DNA of 45,896 nucleotides from Leucothrix mucor (GCA_015663245.1 DQSN01000109.1:1-45896); one strand, 5' to 3'. Shown: positions 19,058 to 27,530, numbered from the stretch's first letter. The notes: a model not told the origin generated them from the letters alone. Made by a program: numbers and translations.

Positions 19058-19666
19058 ATGATGTCACCTTCTCCTCTGCTCGGCATACTGCTATTTCCCC
19101 TATTGCTTAGCGCCTGCTCAACCTTATCAGGTGGTGATGAATCAGGAGGAACTCGCTTTTATTCCTTATCCTCACTCCCACCTGTAGCGGCTAGTAATAA
19201 ACTGCGTATTGGTGTAGGCCCCTTAGAAATTCCACGTTTATTAAATCGTCCACAAATTATCAGCCGAAAAAATAGCAATGAAATCAAAATGGCTGAAAAT
19301 CATCAATGGGGAGGTTCCTATAAAGAGGAGCTGATTCAAACACTTGCCGACAACTTATCATCCCTACTAAAAACAGACAGCATCGAACAATATCCATGGA
19401 AATTTGCCTTCAAACCCAGCTATCAAATTCGCGTTAATATCGAACGCTTTGATGGAGAAATAGGTAAAAGCATCACCCTTAAAGCACGCTGGCGTTTACT
19501 ACGAAATAACAAAGAAATACTAGTTAAACAAACCCTCGTCAATACACCGATACATGGCAATAGCTACACTGATTATGTAAAAGCACAGAGTCAGGCTTTG
19601 GAAACCTTTAGCAAAAAAATTGCAGATAAAATAAAATACCTGCGATTTAAATCTCCTAGCACTTAA
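19058..19666 (+). CDS. pqiC: PqiC outer-membrane lipoprotein
   Basis: The 202-residue precursor has a lipoprotein signal peptide with the lipobox LLSAC (lipidated cysteine near residue 20). The mature part matches the PqiC/DUF330 (ABC-type transport auxiliary lipoprotein) pattern: RFYSLSSLP, an IGVGPLEIPRLLNRPQI segment near residues 50-67 and a YKEELIQTLADNL helix. PqiC is the outer-membrane partner of the PqiB tube. It closes the four-gene pqi operon. No convincing terminator is seen before the convergent TRIC gene. Confidence 0.92.
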   Translation: MMSPSPLLGILLFPLLLSACSTLSGGDESGGTRFYSLSSLPPVAASNKLRIGVGPLEIPRLLNRPQIISRKNSNEIKMAENHQWGGSYKEELIQTLADNLSSLLKTDSIEQYPWKFAFKPSYQIRVNIERFDGEIGKSITLKARWRLLRNNKEILVKQTLVNTPIHGNSYTDYVKAQSQALETFSKKIADKIKYLRFKSPST

Positions 19667-19762
19667 TACGTTTTACCCACCCCTTGCTTCACTCAGGACA
19701 AAACAATTATATTGAAAGGAACTTAAACTGCCTATGGTCTTTTTACTATCACACTATAGAAA

Positions 19763-20398
19763 TCACCCCTTAAAACGAAAGGTTGGCAGATTAATATTGA
19801 AATAAATCGCCAGTAGGCGTGCGAGGAATATTGATAGACCAGCAATCACCGCTGCTAAAGCAATGCTGATATTTAAATAGAGTAAGCCTATAAAGAAGAG
19901 AGAACCAAGCCATGAAACGGTGGCGTACAATGGGCTATAAAAAACCAGTGGTGGTTCATTACATAAAATATCTCTAAAAATACCGCCCATGATTCCTGTC
20001 ATCACGCCCATAAAGCTTGCTATCAGCCAAGGTGTGCCTAGCATCAATGCTACCAATGTTCCTGCTACACCAAAGGTTGCGAGACCAGCAGCATCGGGGA
20101 TAAGGAAAAATCGCGGGGAAATTACTAAGAGCCTAGCAATCACAAAAACCACAATGGCACTGACTAATGAGACTATAAAGAAGCTTTGATCTTGAACCCA
20201 AAAAACACTTCTATCGAGTAGTAGATCTCGCAGAGAGCCACCTCCCAAGCCTGTTGATATGGCGATGATAATAACGCCAAATAGATCGTACTCTTTGAAA
20301 CCTGCTTTAAGTACTGCTGAGGCAGAGGATACGATTACTGCTAGTAAAGTAATCCAGTATAGGATTGATAATAATTCGGGAGTTGGATTTATTGTCAT
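19763..20398 (-). CDS. TRIC-type cation channel family protein (YadS/UPF0126)
   Basis: The 211-residue inner-membrane protein has about seven hydrophobic helices and the duplicated GGGSLRDLLL (near residues 51-60) and GGIFRDILC (near 138-146) motifs that mark bacterial TRIC channels. These homotrimers conduct monovalent cations. The two repeats each contribute a similar three-helix unit, which agrees with the internal similarity. It is the last gene of the minus-strand series but 90 bp downstream of the exonuclease-like gene, so it may have its own promoter. Family call is strong; physiological role is unknown. Confidence 0.92.
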   Translation of the reverse strand: MTINPTPELLSILYWITLLAVIVSSASAVLKAGFKEYDLFGVIIIAISTGLGGGSLRDLLLDRSVFWVQDQSFFIVSLVSAIVVFVIARLLVISPRFFLIPDAAGLATFGVAGTLVALMLGTPWLIASFMGVMTGIMGGIFRDILCNEPPLVFYSPLYATVSWLGSLFFIGLLYLNISIALAAVIAGLSIFLARLLAIYFNINLPTFRFKG

Positions 20399-20487
20399 TG
20401 CTTACTCATATTAGTGTGAGTCAGATTTAAATATATTCTGCTATTTCCCTTTGAGACCTCCTTGACTTGATCAAGAATTCTTTTGTT

Positions 20488-21159
20488 TTAATCAGAAAAA
20501 CCTTTATCTGCACATTCGGACATCAAATCAGCATAGGTTTTATTATCAATATTGCCGTGGGTAAGTTGGTAACGTAAGTATATTTGATAACTGTTCATGG
20601 CATTACCTTCGCAGTAGCCGTTAAGCTTATCAAAATCTTCTGCTAGGTAACTTTCCCAAATGCTACGGCTGTCCTTAGTTTCTTCGGAAGGTAGACCTAA
20701 TAAAGTGGCAATTTCATCAATAGAGGTTTTTTCCGAGCTTGAGACTAACGCTTCATTCAAATTAAAATGATTCGCTTTGTCTTCATAATGCGGCGCTATT
20801 TGCAGAGCCTGTTTAATGCTGCGGTAGTTGATCACTTCGGAAGTAAAATAATCATTATCCCATGTTACTAAGACAGGCTCATACCCTTGGACAATATCAA
20901 AGAAGGTGTTGAGTATATCGGCTTCTTTGTCGTCATTTAGAGTGACAGTTTGTATTTTCCCATCTTCATCACTGAGTACCACAGCGATTGCTGCTATCTG
21001 TTGCAAATAACTTGGCAGGCACTCTTCCCCTGTTTTTTGTGCTTGCAGATGAAACAACGCTTTGGCTGCTCCTTTATTATCCAAGCCTTGCAAGTCATGG
21101 AGTTTGGATCCTGTTACAAAATCGGGAATAGTGATAATAGAGTAAGCTAATGTATTCAT
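20488..21159 (-). CDS. PolB-type 3'-5' exonuclease homologue with degenerate active site
   Basis: The 223-residue protein aligns along its length with the predicted PolB-like 3'-5' exonucleases that often sit next to cysM (ITIPDFVTGSKLHDLQGL, LPSYLQQIAAIAVVLSD, GYCEGNAMNSYQIYLRYQL). The catalytic acids are gone, however. ExoI DIE is S7-I8-I9, the ExoII aspartate (WNGxGFD) is T106, the nearby HTDLMD is HFNLNE, and the ExoIII aspartate (YCExD) is N186. About 20 residues between ExoII and ExoIII are also missing. The open frame is intact and 15 bp from cysM, so this looks like a maintained pseudoenzyme that may bind nucleic acid, not a decayed gene. Family motifs are from memory. Confidence 0.8.
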   Translation of the reverse strand: MNTLAYSIITIPDFVTGSKLHDLQGLDNKGAAKALFHLQAQKTGEECLPSYLQQIAAIAVVLSDEDGKIQTVTLNDDKEADILNTFFDIVQGYEPVLVTWDNDYFTSEVINYRSIKQALQIAPHYEDKANHFNLNEALVSSSEKTSIDEIATLLGLPSEETKDSRSIWESYLAEDFDKLNGYCEGNAMNSYQIYLRYQLTHGNIDNKTYADLMSECADKGFSD

Positions 21160-21174
21160 AGTATTTTTACTCTT

Positions 21175-22077
21175 TTAGGCTGGAAATACACCAGTAGAGA
21201 TATAACGATCCCCACGGTCAGGAATGATGGTGACAATTGTAGCATTTTCTACTGTTTGAGAAAGTTTCAATGCTGCGGCAACTGCACCCCCTGCGGATAC
21301 GCCACAAAAAATACCTTCCTCTGTTGCTAGTCGATGCATGGTGCTTTCGGCTTCTATTTGTGTCACATCCATTTTTTGATCAACAATAGCTTGCGCATAG
21401 ATCGAGGGGATGTAGCCTGCACTCCAACGACGAATTCCTGGAATTTTCTCTGCGTCGCTTTGAGGCTCTACGCCCACAATTTGTACCTCAGCATTTTGTT
21501 GCTTTAGGTAGATACTTGTTCCTGTGATTGTACCTGTGGTTCCCATTGCGCTAACAAAATGGGTGACTTCACCGTCTGTATCACGCCAAATTTCTGGCCC
21601 TGTCGTTTCGATATGAGCTTGTGGATTATCAGGGTTGGAGAATTGATCTAATAGATAGCCCTCGCCATCATCATGCATTTTTTGCGCTATATCCCGCGCA
21701 CCTTCCATTCCGCCCTGCTCTTCTGTCACTAATACCAGTTCTGCGCCATAAGCTTTCATTGAGGCTCGCCGCTCTTCGCTCATATTATCGGGCATCACTA
21801 AGATCATTTTATAGCCACGAATAGCGGCAGACATGGCTAAGGCTATGCCTGTATTTCCGCTGGTGGCTTCAATTAATGTATCTCCCGCTTTAATCGTTCC
21901 GCGTTCTTCTGCAAGACGAATCATGCTGAGTGCAGGACGGTCTTTTACTGATCCTGCGGGGTTATTGCCTTCTAATTTTACTAATAGGGCATTGCTTGTA
22001 TCGCCCCCTAGCCGCTGTAAACGTACTAAAGGTGTATTGCCGATAAAGGCTTCTATAGTTGGATATTCTCGTGACAT
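21175..22077 (-). CDS. cysM: Cysteine synthase B (O-acetylserine sulfhydrylase)
   Basis: CysM makes cysteine from O-acetylserine and sulfide or thiosulfate. The 300-residue PLP protein has the internal aldimine lysine K45 in NNPAGSVKDRPAL, the substrate loop EATSGNTGIALAM and the GTTGTITG phosphate-binding loop. Length and the MKAYGAELVLV segment favour CysM over CysK. It lies 21 bp downstream of acpS on the same strand. Confidence 0.94.
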   Translation of the reverse strand: MSREYPTIEAFIGNTPLVRLQRLGGDTSNALLVKLEGNNPAGSVKDRPALSMIRLAEERGTIKAGDTLIEATSGNTGIALAMSAAIRGYKMILVMPDNMSEERRASMKAYGAELVLVTEEQGGMEGARDIAQKMHDDGEGYLLDQFSNPDNPQAHIETTGPEIWRDTDGEVTHFVSAMGTTGTITGTSIYLKQQNAEVQIVGVEPQSDAEKIPGIRRWSAGYIPSIYAQAIVDQKMDVTQIEAESTMHRLATEEGIFCGVSAGGAVAAALKLSQTVENATIVTIIPDRGDRYISTGVFPA

Positions 22078-22098
22078 TATTATGAGTGTCTCTATTAA

Positions 22099-22482
22099 TT
22101 AGTTTTCACCTTCTAAAACGACATAAGCAAGGGCATATTCTTTTTCGTCAGATAGGGATAAGAAACAGTTTTGCACCCCCATGCTTTCGGCAATAGCTTT
22201 GGTGTGTTGATGCAATTCTACCAGCGGTCGTCCAAAAGCATCATTGCTGATTTCAATTTCATGGAAACTCACACCTTTGGCAATGCCTGTGCCGAGCGCT
22301 TTAGATACAGCTTCTTTGGCGGCAAATCGTTTGGCTAAGTAGGCACAAGGCTCGTGATGATCCGCAAAAATAATCTGCTCATTTGGGTGCAATACCCGTC
22401 GAGTAAAAGCTTTGGGGTGACGTGCTAAGACACGTTCGATCCGCTCAACACTGACTAAATCTGTGCCTATACCTTTGATCAT
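22099..22482 (-). CDS. acpS: Holo-acyl-carrier-protein synthase AcpS
   Basis: AcpS transfers the 4'-phosphopantetheine arm from CoA to acyl carrier protein. The 127-residue protein starts GIGTDLVSVERIE with the Mg-binding aspartate and carries the second motif FAAKEAVSKALGTGI. Its first codons overlap the pdxJ stop by 4 bp, the classic pdxJ-acpS coupling. Confidence 0.96.
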   Translation of the reverse strand: MIKGIGTDLVSVERIERVLARHPKAFTRRVLHPNEQIIFADHHEPCAYLAKRFAAKEAVSKALGTGIAKGVSFHEIEISNDAFGRPLVELHQHTKAIAESMGVQNCFLSLSDEKEYALAYVVLEGEN

Positions 22483-23204
22483 CCGCGTGATTGTTCCAAG
22501 ATCAACAGCATCTCTTCAGTGGCTTGCTTAATACCAACAAATACAGCACGTGCAACCATTGAGTGACCGATATTTAACTCTTTGATTTGCGGAATCGCAG
22601 CAATAATTTGCGTGTTGTTATAGTCTAAACCATGACCTGCATTAACTTGGATACCCTGAGCATCGGCATACTCAGTTGCTGCAACAATACGGTCAAACTC
22701 ACGCTTTTGCGCATCGCCTGTTGCATTAGCATAAGTACCTGTATGTAACTCGATTACGGGCGCACCAATATCAGGGACACGTTTTATATGCTCAATACTT
22801 GGCTCTATAAACAAGGAAACACGGATACCTTCCTTATTAAGCACTTGCGTGGCTTTTTTGATGCGATCAAACTGCCCAATCACATCCAAGCCGCCTTCTG
22901 TGGTGAGTTCTTCGCGCTTTTCTGGCACGACACAAGCATCACTGGGTAATACATCACAAGCAATCTTGACCATCTCATCAGTTGCTGCTAACTCAAGGTT
23001 TAAACGTCGCTGACAATACTTTTTGATGGCGTAGACATCTGCATCTTGAATATGACGACGGTCTTCGCGCAAATGAATGGTAATCGCATGCGCCCCCGCT
23101 TGTTCGACTAGCTTCATCGCTTCTAATAAATCAGGATAAATGGTTCCGCGTGCCTGCCTTATCGTTGCGATATGATCGATATTGACACCTAGTTCTAAAC
23201 TCAT
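22479..23204 (-). CDS. pdxJ: Pyridoxine 5'-phosphate synthase PdxJ
   Basis: PdxJ closes the pyridine ring of vitamin B6 from 3-amino-1-hydroxyacetone phosphate and deoxyxylulose phosphate. The TIM-barrel protein begins LGVNIDHIATIRQARG, with HLREDRRHI near 46-54, ELHTGTYA and a phosphate-binding NIGHSMVARAVF near the C-terminus. I chose the ATG at 23204 (241 residues) because AAAGGA lies 6 bases upstream; the ATG at 23210 touches that site. recO lies 64 bp upstream in the same direction. Confidence 0.96.
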   Translation of the reverse strand: MSLELGVNIDHIATIRQARGTIYPDLLEAMKLVEQAGAHAITIHLREDRRHIQDADVYAIKKYCQRRLNLELAATDEMVKIACDVLPSDACVVPEKREELTTEGGLDVIGQFDRIKKATQVLNKEGIRVSLFIEPSIEHIKRVPDIGAPVIELHTGTYANATGDAQKREFDRIVAATEYADAQGIQVNAGHGLDYNNTQIIAAIPQIKELNIGHSMVARAVFVGIKQATEEMLLILEQSRG

Positions 23205-23273
23205 CTGCATTCCTTTATTTAGGAGTCTTTAGAATACTGGACTATAGCATTTATAGAGGCTGTTTAAATGAGA

Positions 23274-23966
23274 TTATAACTTCAAAAATTTACGTGAGTT
23301 AAGTGGCTTACCCACTAAATACGTTAATATTTTATCAAGAAACACCCGCAACTCTTGCCAATCGGCACTCTGCATATTGTTCAAATCACGTAAATTAGTG
23401 AGTAAACTTCCCGAGAGGATAAAACCATCTACTTGCTGTATTTCTGGATTGTTTTTTATAATGCCTTGTTGCGGTATATAGCGGTAACGGAATGATGATG
23501 TTATTTCCTCTCCTGTTTCATCATCTTCATAGAGGTTAATATCGTAACCTAAGCTTTCTAAGAGAAATAGCTCAAAGCGCATTAATGCTTGAGGATTGGT
23601 TTGCGCATCCGTCATACGATGCAATGTTTGCTTGTAGGCTTGGAATAGTTCGCTGGTGGCTTGGTGTTGTTGAGATAAACGATAGACTAGCTCGTTAAGG
23701 TAGAGACCCTTGAGGAGTTCGGTTGTAGGAATATGATGACGACCCCGTTCATCCGCTTGGGTTAAAGTGAACACTTCTCCTCGCCCTATCCATTGCAAAT
23801 ATAAATAACGAAATGGCTCTAAGGTTCCCGCCATTATTTTGCCACGTTTTTTTGCAGGACGCGCTATACAGGGAATGCGTCCATAACCTTGAGTAAAAAC
23901 ATCCAGTAATCGACTATTTTCTCGATAAGGACGGTTTCTTAAAATGTACCCAAAGGATTCTTGCAT
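23274..23966 (-). CDS. recO: DNA repair protein RecO
   Basis: RecO works with RecR and RecF to load RecA onto SSB-coated single-stranded DNA. The 230-residue protein has an N-terminal OB-fold (SFGYILRNRPYRENSRLLDVFT, then GRIPCIARPAKK near 30-41) and a helical C-terminal domain with the RFELFLLESLGYDINL segment near 128-143. The zinc-binding cysteines seen in some RecO proteins are absent, as in E. coli. A 200-bp repeat element separates it from era, so the era-recO link is interrupted by non-coding sequence. Confidence 0.94.
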   Translation of the reverse strand: MQESFGYILRNRPYRENSRLLDVFTQGYGRIPCIARPAKKRGKIMAGTLEPFRYLYLQWIGRGEVFTLTQADERGRHHIPTTELLKGLYLNELVYRLSQQHQATSELFQAYKQTLHRMTDAQTNPQALMRFELFLLESLGYDINLYEDDETGEEITSSFRYRYIPQQGIIKNNPEIQQVDGFILSGSLLTNLRDLNNMQSADWQELRVFLDKILTYLVGKPLNSRKFLKL

Positions 23967-23977
23967 AGCGATAACAT

Positions 23978-24193
23978 TTAGGAATGAGGATTTAATAAGA
24001 TGCGAAACATAACGTAGTATTTTTGTTTCAGGCTGGACGATATTGAAAGGAGCATAGTTACTCTACGCAACGATTAATAGTATTCAAGTTGAGAGAGAAC
24101 GGTTGTTATACCCCTTGGGTGCAAGTTAAGTTTCAGGCTACCAGCTTAAGTTGATAGCCAAGTTTCGTAGATTATTGGACCCTCGTTCCTCAA
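23978..24193. repeat. Inverted-repeat element, family B, long copy (B1)
   Basis: The left end (ATTTAATAAGATGCGAAACA near 23990) is the approximate inverse of the right end (AAGTTTCGTAGATTATTGGA near 24160-24179). The internal sequence shares long blocks with 31268-31433: TTTTTGTTTCAG, AAAGGAG, CTACGCAACG, TTAATA and ATTCAAG occur in the same order. This copy has about 50 extra bases in its right half (about 24095-24155). It has no coding capacity and fills the recO-era gap, reaching the era stop codon. Confidence 0.75.
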
Positions 24194-25122
24194 CGAGTAA
24201 TAATACCAAGATCACCTAAATGTTTAGGATTATTCTGCCAATCTTCTTCGACGCGCACGAAAGTTCTCAGCATTACTTTATTTTCTAGTAGCTCTTCCAA
24301 TATTCTCCGTGCTGCCATGCCCACACGCTTTAGTGTTTCACCCTTTTTACCAATAACAATACCTTTTTGACGCGCTTTTCCTACCCAGATAGTTGCGTCT
24401 ATATCGACACGATGCGGCATTTCGTCAAATTTTTCTATATTGACAGCAACCGAATAAGGCAGTTCTTGATGAAGCTGATTCATTAATTGCTCCCGTATAA
24501 CCTCAGAACAAATCGACCGCAAACTTTGATCGGTAATGCTATCTTCATCAAAAGCATACTCAGAAAAGGGTAATAATGGTTTGATTTTTTTCAGAAGTTC
24601 TTGTGTATTGATGCCTTTGGTTGCGGAAATAGGCATTATTTCTAAAAAATCACGTTTTATTTTGACAGACTCGATATAAGAAAAAAGGCGATTTTTCTCA
24701 ACAATACGATCAACCTTATTAATCAACAAGAAAACAGGACATTTCATGCTCTCTAAGCGTTGCAATACTAAATCATCTTCGGTGGTCCATTTAAGCGCCT
24801 CTACCAGCATAACCACAGCATCAACAGCATCTAAAGCGGCAACAGCAGCAATATTTAAGGTTTTATTCATCAAGGTTTTAGAGTCGTGATGAATACCAGG
24901 CGTATCCGTAAAGATCACTTGATATTTATCTTGGGTGACAATACCACGCACATTGGTTCTGGTGGTTTGCGGCTTATTCACTATGGCGGAGATGCGATAA
25001 CCCACCAAGTGATTCAATAAGGTTGATTTCCCCACATTTGGACGACCTACAATAGCGACATAACCACAACGGGTTTCTGGCTGAGGTAAATTATCATTAT
25101 CTTGCATTTTTGTTGTGTCCAT
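24190..25122 (-). CDS. era: Ribosome-assembly GTPase Era
   Basis: Era binds the 3' end of 16S rRNA and couples 30S maturation to the cell cycle. G1 is GRPNVGKS near residues 27-34, G3 DTPG near 73-76 and G4 NKVD near 136-139. The C-terminal KH domain holds the RNA-binding IGKKGETLKRVG loop. At 310 residues it is near the usual length. It starts 37 bp after rnc, the standard rnc-era order. Its last codons and TGA stop lie at the edge of repeat B1, so the insertion may have set the present C-terminus. Confidence 0.97.
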   Translation of the reverse strand: MDTTKMQDNDNLPQPETRCGYVAIVGRPNVGKSTLLNHLVGYRISAIVNKPQTTRTNVRGIVTQDKYQVIFTDTPGIHHDSKTLMNKTLNIAAVAALDAVDAVVMLVEALKWTTEDDLVLQRLESMKCPVFLLINKVDRIVEKNRLFSYIESVKIKRDFLEIMPISATKGINTQELLKKIKPLLPFSEYAFDEDSITDQSLRSICSEVIREQLMNQLHQELPYSVAVNIEKFDEMPHRVDIDATIWVGKARQKGIVIGKKGETLKRVGMAARRILEELLENKVMLRTFVRVEEDWQNNPKHLGDLGIITR

Positions 25123-25159
25123 TCTTTGTTGTTAACATCCGTATTGAATTTTTTTGAAG

Positions 25160-25834
25160 CTATTTAACATTTTCAGTCACTTGTTCAAAAGCAACAAGTG
25201 CGGCTTTTTGTTCTGCTTTGCGGCGGCTGGTTGAAATTCCCTGTGTGCGTACATCCAAGCCTTTCACGTAACACTCTGCAGTAAATAACTGCCTATGAGC
25301 ATCCCCTGCTGTAGAGACAAGTTCATATTCAGGAATGGGATGACTACGTGATTGCAAGAATTCTTGTAGGCGGCTTTTAGGGTCTTTTAGCTCATCTTCA
25401 CTCGGTAGGTTTTGTAAACGCTCATCAAACAACATCAGTATAAAGTCTTTGGCTTCGCCCATTCCCTGCTCTAAATACACGCTGGCGATAACCGCTTCTA
25501 AGGTATCAGAAAGAATAGATTTACGCCTAAAACCACCACTTTTTAATTCTCCAGCACCTAAATAGAGATAGTCACCAAGTGAAATCTCTATGGCTATTTC
25601 AGCTAATGTACCTTCGTTAACTAAGGATGCGCGCAAGCGGCTCAAATAGCCTTCTGTCGCTCGTGGCATTTGATGATACAAGGCATCGGTGATGACAAAG
25701 CCCAGCACACTATCACCCAAAAACTCCATACGTTCATTATGTTTGCCACTGGCACTACGGTGAGTTAACGCCTGTTTGAAACAATCACTTTTTTGTAAGG
25801 ATTCCGCTAATAGCTTTTCAAGTTTTTGCAGCAC
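25160..25834 (-). CDS. rnc: Ribonuclease III
   Basis: RNase III cuts double-stranded RNA in rRNA and mRNA processing. The catalytic domain contains the family signature ERMEFLGDSVLGF near residues 34-46 and the second acidic cluster SDTLEAVIASVYLEQG. The C-terminal double-stranded-RNA-binding domain starts at DPKSRLQEFLQ near 151 and ends with RRKAEQKAALVAF. The length of 224 is close to E. coli's 226. Confidence 0.97.
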   Translation of the reverse strand: MLQKLEKLLAESLQKSDCFKQALTHRSASGKHNERMEFLGDSVLGFVITDALYHQMPRATEGYLSRLRASLVNEGTLAEIAIEISLGDYLYLGAGELKSGGFRRKSILSDTLEAVIASVYLEQGMGEAKDFILMLFDERLQNLPSEDELKDPKSRLQEFLQSRSHPIPEYELVSTAGDAHRQLFTAECYVKGLDVRTQGISTSRRKAEQKAALVAFEQVTENVK

Positions 25835-25884
25835 AGTATTAAGACCTTCCTAGCCTTTTAAGTTAAATCATAAATTGATAGCAA

Positions 25885-25948
25885 TTCTCCCTAGTCAAGG
25901 AGGCTGTGAACTTCTACAGTAGGAGAACCAAGCCTGATTGGAGCCTCC
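25885..25948. other. Interleaved inverted repeats upstream of rnc
   Basis: In the gap between DUF4845 and rnc, TTCTCC (25885-25890) can pair with GGAGAA (25922-25927), and GGAGGCT (25899-25905) with AGCCTCC (25942-25948). The arms interleave, the layout of an H-type pseudoknot. It would lie in the leader of rnc, whose mRNA leaders are known RNase III targets in other bacteria. Confidence 0.3.
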
Positions 25949-26008
25949 AGTTTAAGCAGAAAATGTAATGCTCTGAATAGAAAGATTGTAACATGGTAAA
26001 ATGAGAGC

Positions 26009-26413
26009 TTATTTACTTTTCTCACCAAGAATCACAGCATATTTAAAATCAAGCAGATAAGATATATTTCCAATCCACGGAGTACGCACTTCATAATTGA
26101 CTCTCAAACGCTTTCTATTATTACCTTTCTTCATCAAAGATAATTTAAAAGGCTTTTTCTTTGCCATTTTTTCTAGTGTATACAAACCATTTATATTCAA
26201 ATATTTATTAATTTGCCCATAAACATACTTAGAACTTTTAGTCTTAATCCCAGGCTCTGCCGCGATGCTATCCATCATTGATCGAACTGAATTAAATTCA
26301 ATATACGATGGACCTACTTTTATTACCGCACTCATCATTAATATACCAAGCGCCGCGACAATCATCCATGATATAAGCGTTAAGCCCTTTTGCTTTCTTC
26401 TACTTGCTTTCAT
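26009..26413 (-). CDS. DUF4845 membrane protein between lepB and rnc
   Basis: The 134-residue protein has a basic N-terminus (RRKQKG) followed by one hydrophobic segment (LTLISWMIVAALGILMMSA, residues 11-29) and a periplasmic domain. The KGLTLI start resembles the cleavage site of type IV prepilins, but the glutamate at position +5 is absent. DUF4845 proteins occupy this same position between signal peptidase and RNase III genes in many gammaproteobacteria and their function is unknown to me. It lies 280 bp from lepB because a repeat element is inserted between them. Confidence 0.85.
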   Translation of the reverse strand: MKASRRKQKGLTLISWMIVAALGILMMSAVIKVGPSYIEFNSVRSMMDSIAAEPGIKTKSSKYVYGQINKYLNINGLYTLEKMAKKKPFKLSLMKKGNNRKRLRVNYEVRTPWIGNISYLLDFKYAVILGEKSK

Positions 26414-26488
26414 ATTTAGCTATTCTTTAATTATTTTTATAATAATAGATTTATCATAGAGTAATAAAACCTACAATACCAAAATCCT

Positions 26489-26654
26489 TGGAGTCTGACC
26501 GAGAACTAGCACTGTAGCGAAAATCACAGAAAGCTTATAAGGTGAGTTGATTTAATGAGGCGAATAGCAGGGCTATTTAACGGTTTCAATAAGCTCAGAT
26601 TATGATGTTCATGGGATTTGCAGTAGCTTCTTAGTTCTCGGACAGGCTCCTAGC
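26489..26654. repeat. Inverted-repeat element, family A, complete copy
   Basis: The left end GGAGTCTGACCGAGAAC (26490-26506) and right end GTTCTCGGACAGGCTCC (26634-26650) are inverted copies with two mismatches, and the similarity extends about 15 bases further inward with small gaps. The interior has no open frame. Flanks CTTG and CTAG could be a diverged 4-bp target duplication of the YTAR type used by IS5-group transposases, but that is inference. It lies in the gap between lepB and DUF4845. Confidence 0.75.
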
Positions 26655-26667
26655 ATACTAGGGCTTT

Positions 26668-26686
26668 GCTTAAGCTAAACTTAAGC
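26668..26686 (-). terminator. Hairpin downstream of lepB
   Basis: A perfect 7-bp stem GCTTAAG/CTTAAGC with a 5-base loop lies 8 bp beyond the lepB stop. It lacks a long T-run on the minus strand, so it may be a 3'-end stabiliser instead of a strong terminator. Confidence 0.4.
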
Positions 26687-26693
26687 CGTCGAC

Positions 26694-27485
26694 TTACTTT
26701 ATGCTTGTGCCAATCCGCGAAGCATTAAAACCATCGCCATTTTCCAGCCAGTTCCAGTGCATCCAAATAAAGACGGCTTTACCGACTATATTTTTCTTTG
26801 GTACAAATCCCCAAACACGGCTATCACTGCTGTTATCACGATTATCACCCATCACAAAATAGCTATTATCTGGCACAATAATATCTGTAGTTTTAGATGA
26901 TCCTGCAAAAATTTGTATGGAGTGCATCACCTCGCCATCTTTACTAGGCAAAGCTTCTTGATAGATACGCGCAGGTCTCTGTCCATAAGGCGTATCAACT
27001 TGAACATCCTGCTGATCAGAATAAACCACTTTTGTATCATTAACGATTAGCTGCTTGTCTTTTGTCCAGCTAATACGATCACCAGGCAAACCTATTACAC
27101 GTTTAATATAGTTGATCGATGGATCATCAGGATAGCGAAACACCATCACATCTCCACGTTCAGGATCAGCCACATCAAATATTTTTTTATGAATAACAGG
27201 TAATCGAACACCATAAGCATATTTCTGCACAAGGATAAAATCACCTATTTGCAACGTAGGAATCATCGATCCTGATGGAATGCGAAATGGCTCTGCAACA
27301 AAAGACCGTAAAATAATAACAATCAACAAAACAGGAAAGAACGAACGTGCATAATCCAGCAATAATGGCGGGTTATCTAAAGAGCGAACTTTTTTCGATG
27401 CGAATAAGCGGTATAACAAGATAATTAAGCCTGATAGCGCTGTTATCGCGACTAACCAGAACTCTAACCCATAATTCATTTCCAA
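26694..27485 (-). CDS. lepB: Signal peptidase I
   Basis: LepB removes signal peptides from exported proteins on the outer face of the inner membrane. The 263-residue protein has two N-terminal transmembrane segments (about 9-25 and 45-62), the catalytic serine S73 in PSGSMIPTL, the general base lysine K128 in YIKRVIGLPGD, and the C-terminal box GDNRDNSSDSRVWGFVP. It is shorter than E. coli LepB (324) because the periplasmic insert is smaller. It lies downstream of lepA with a 59-bp repeat remnant between. Confidence 0.97.
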   Translation of the reverse strand: MEMNYGLEFWLVAITALSGLIILLYRLFASKKVRSLDNPPLLLDYARSFFPVLLIVIILRSFVAEPFRIPSGSMIPTLQIGDFILVQKYAYGVRLPVIHKKIFDVADPERGDVMVFRYPDDPSINYIKRVIGLPGDRISWTKDKQLIVNDTKVVYSDQQDVQVDTPYGQRPARIYQEALPSKDGEVMHSIQIFAGSSKTTDIIVPDNSYFVMGDNRDNSSDSRVWGFVPKKNIVGKAVFIWMHWNWLENGDGFNASRIGTSIK

Positions 27486-27530
27486 TTTTTTATTCCTTTA
27501 TTATTTATCAGAGAACACTTATATCCAAAT

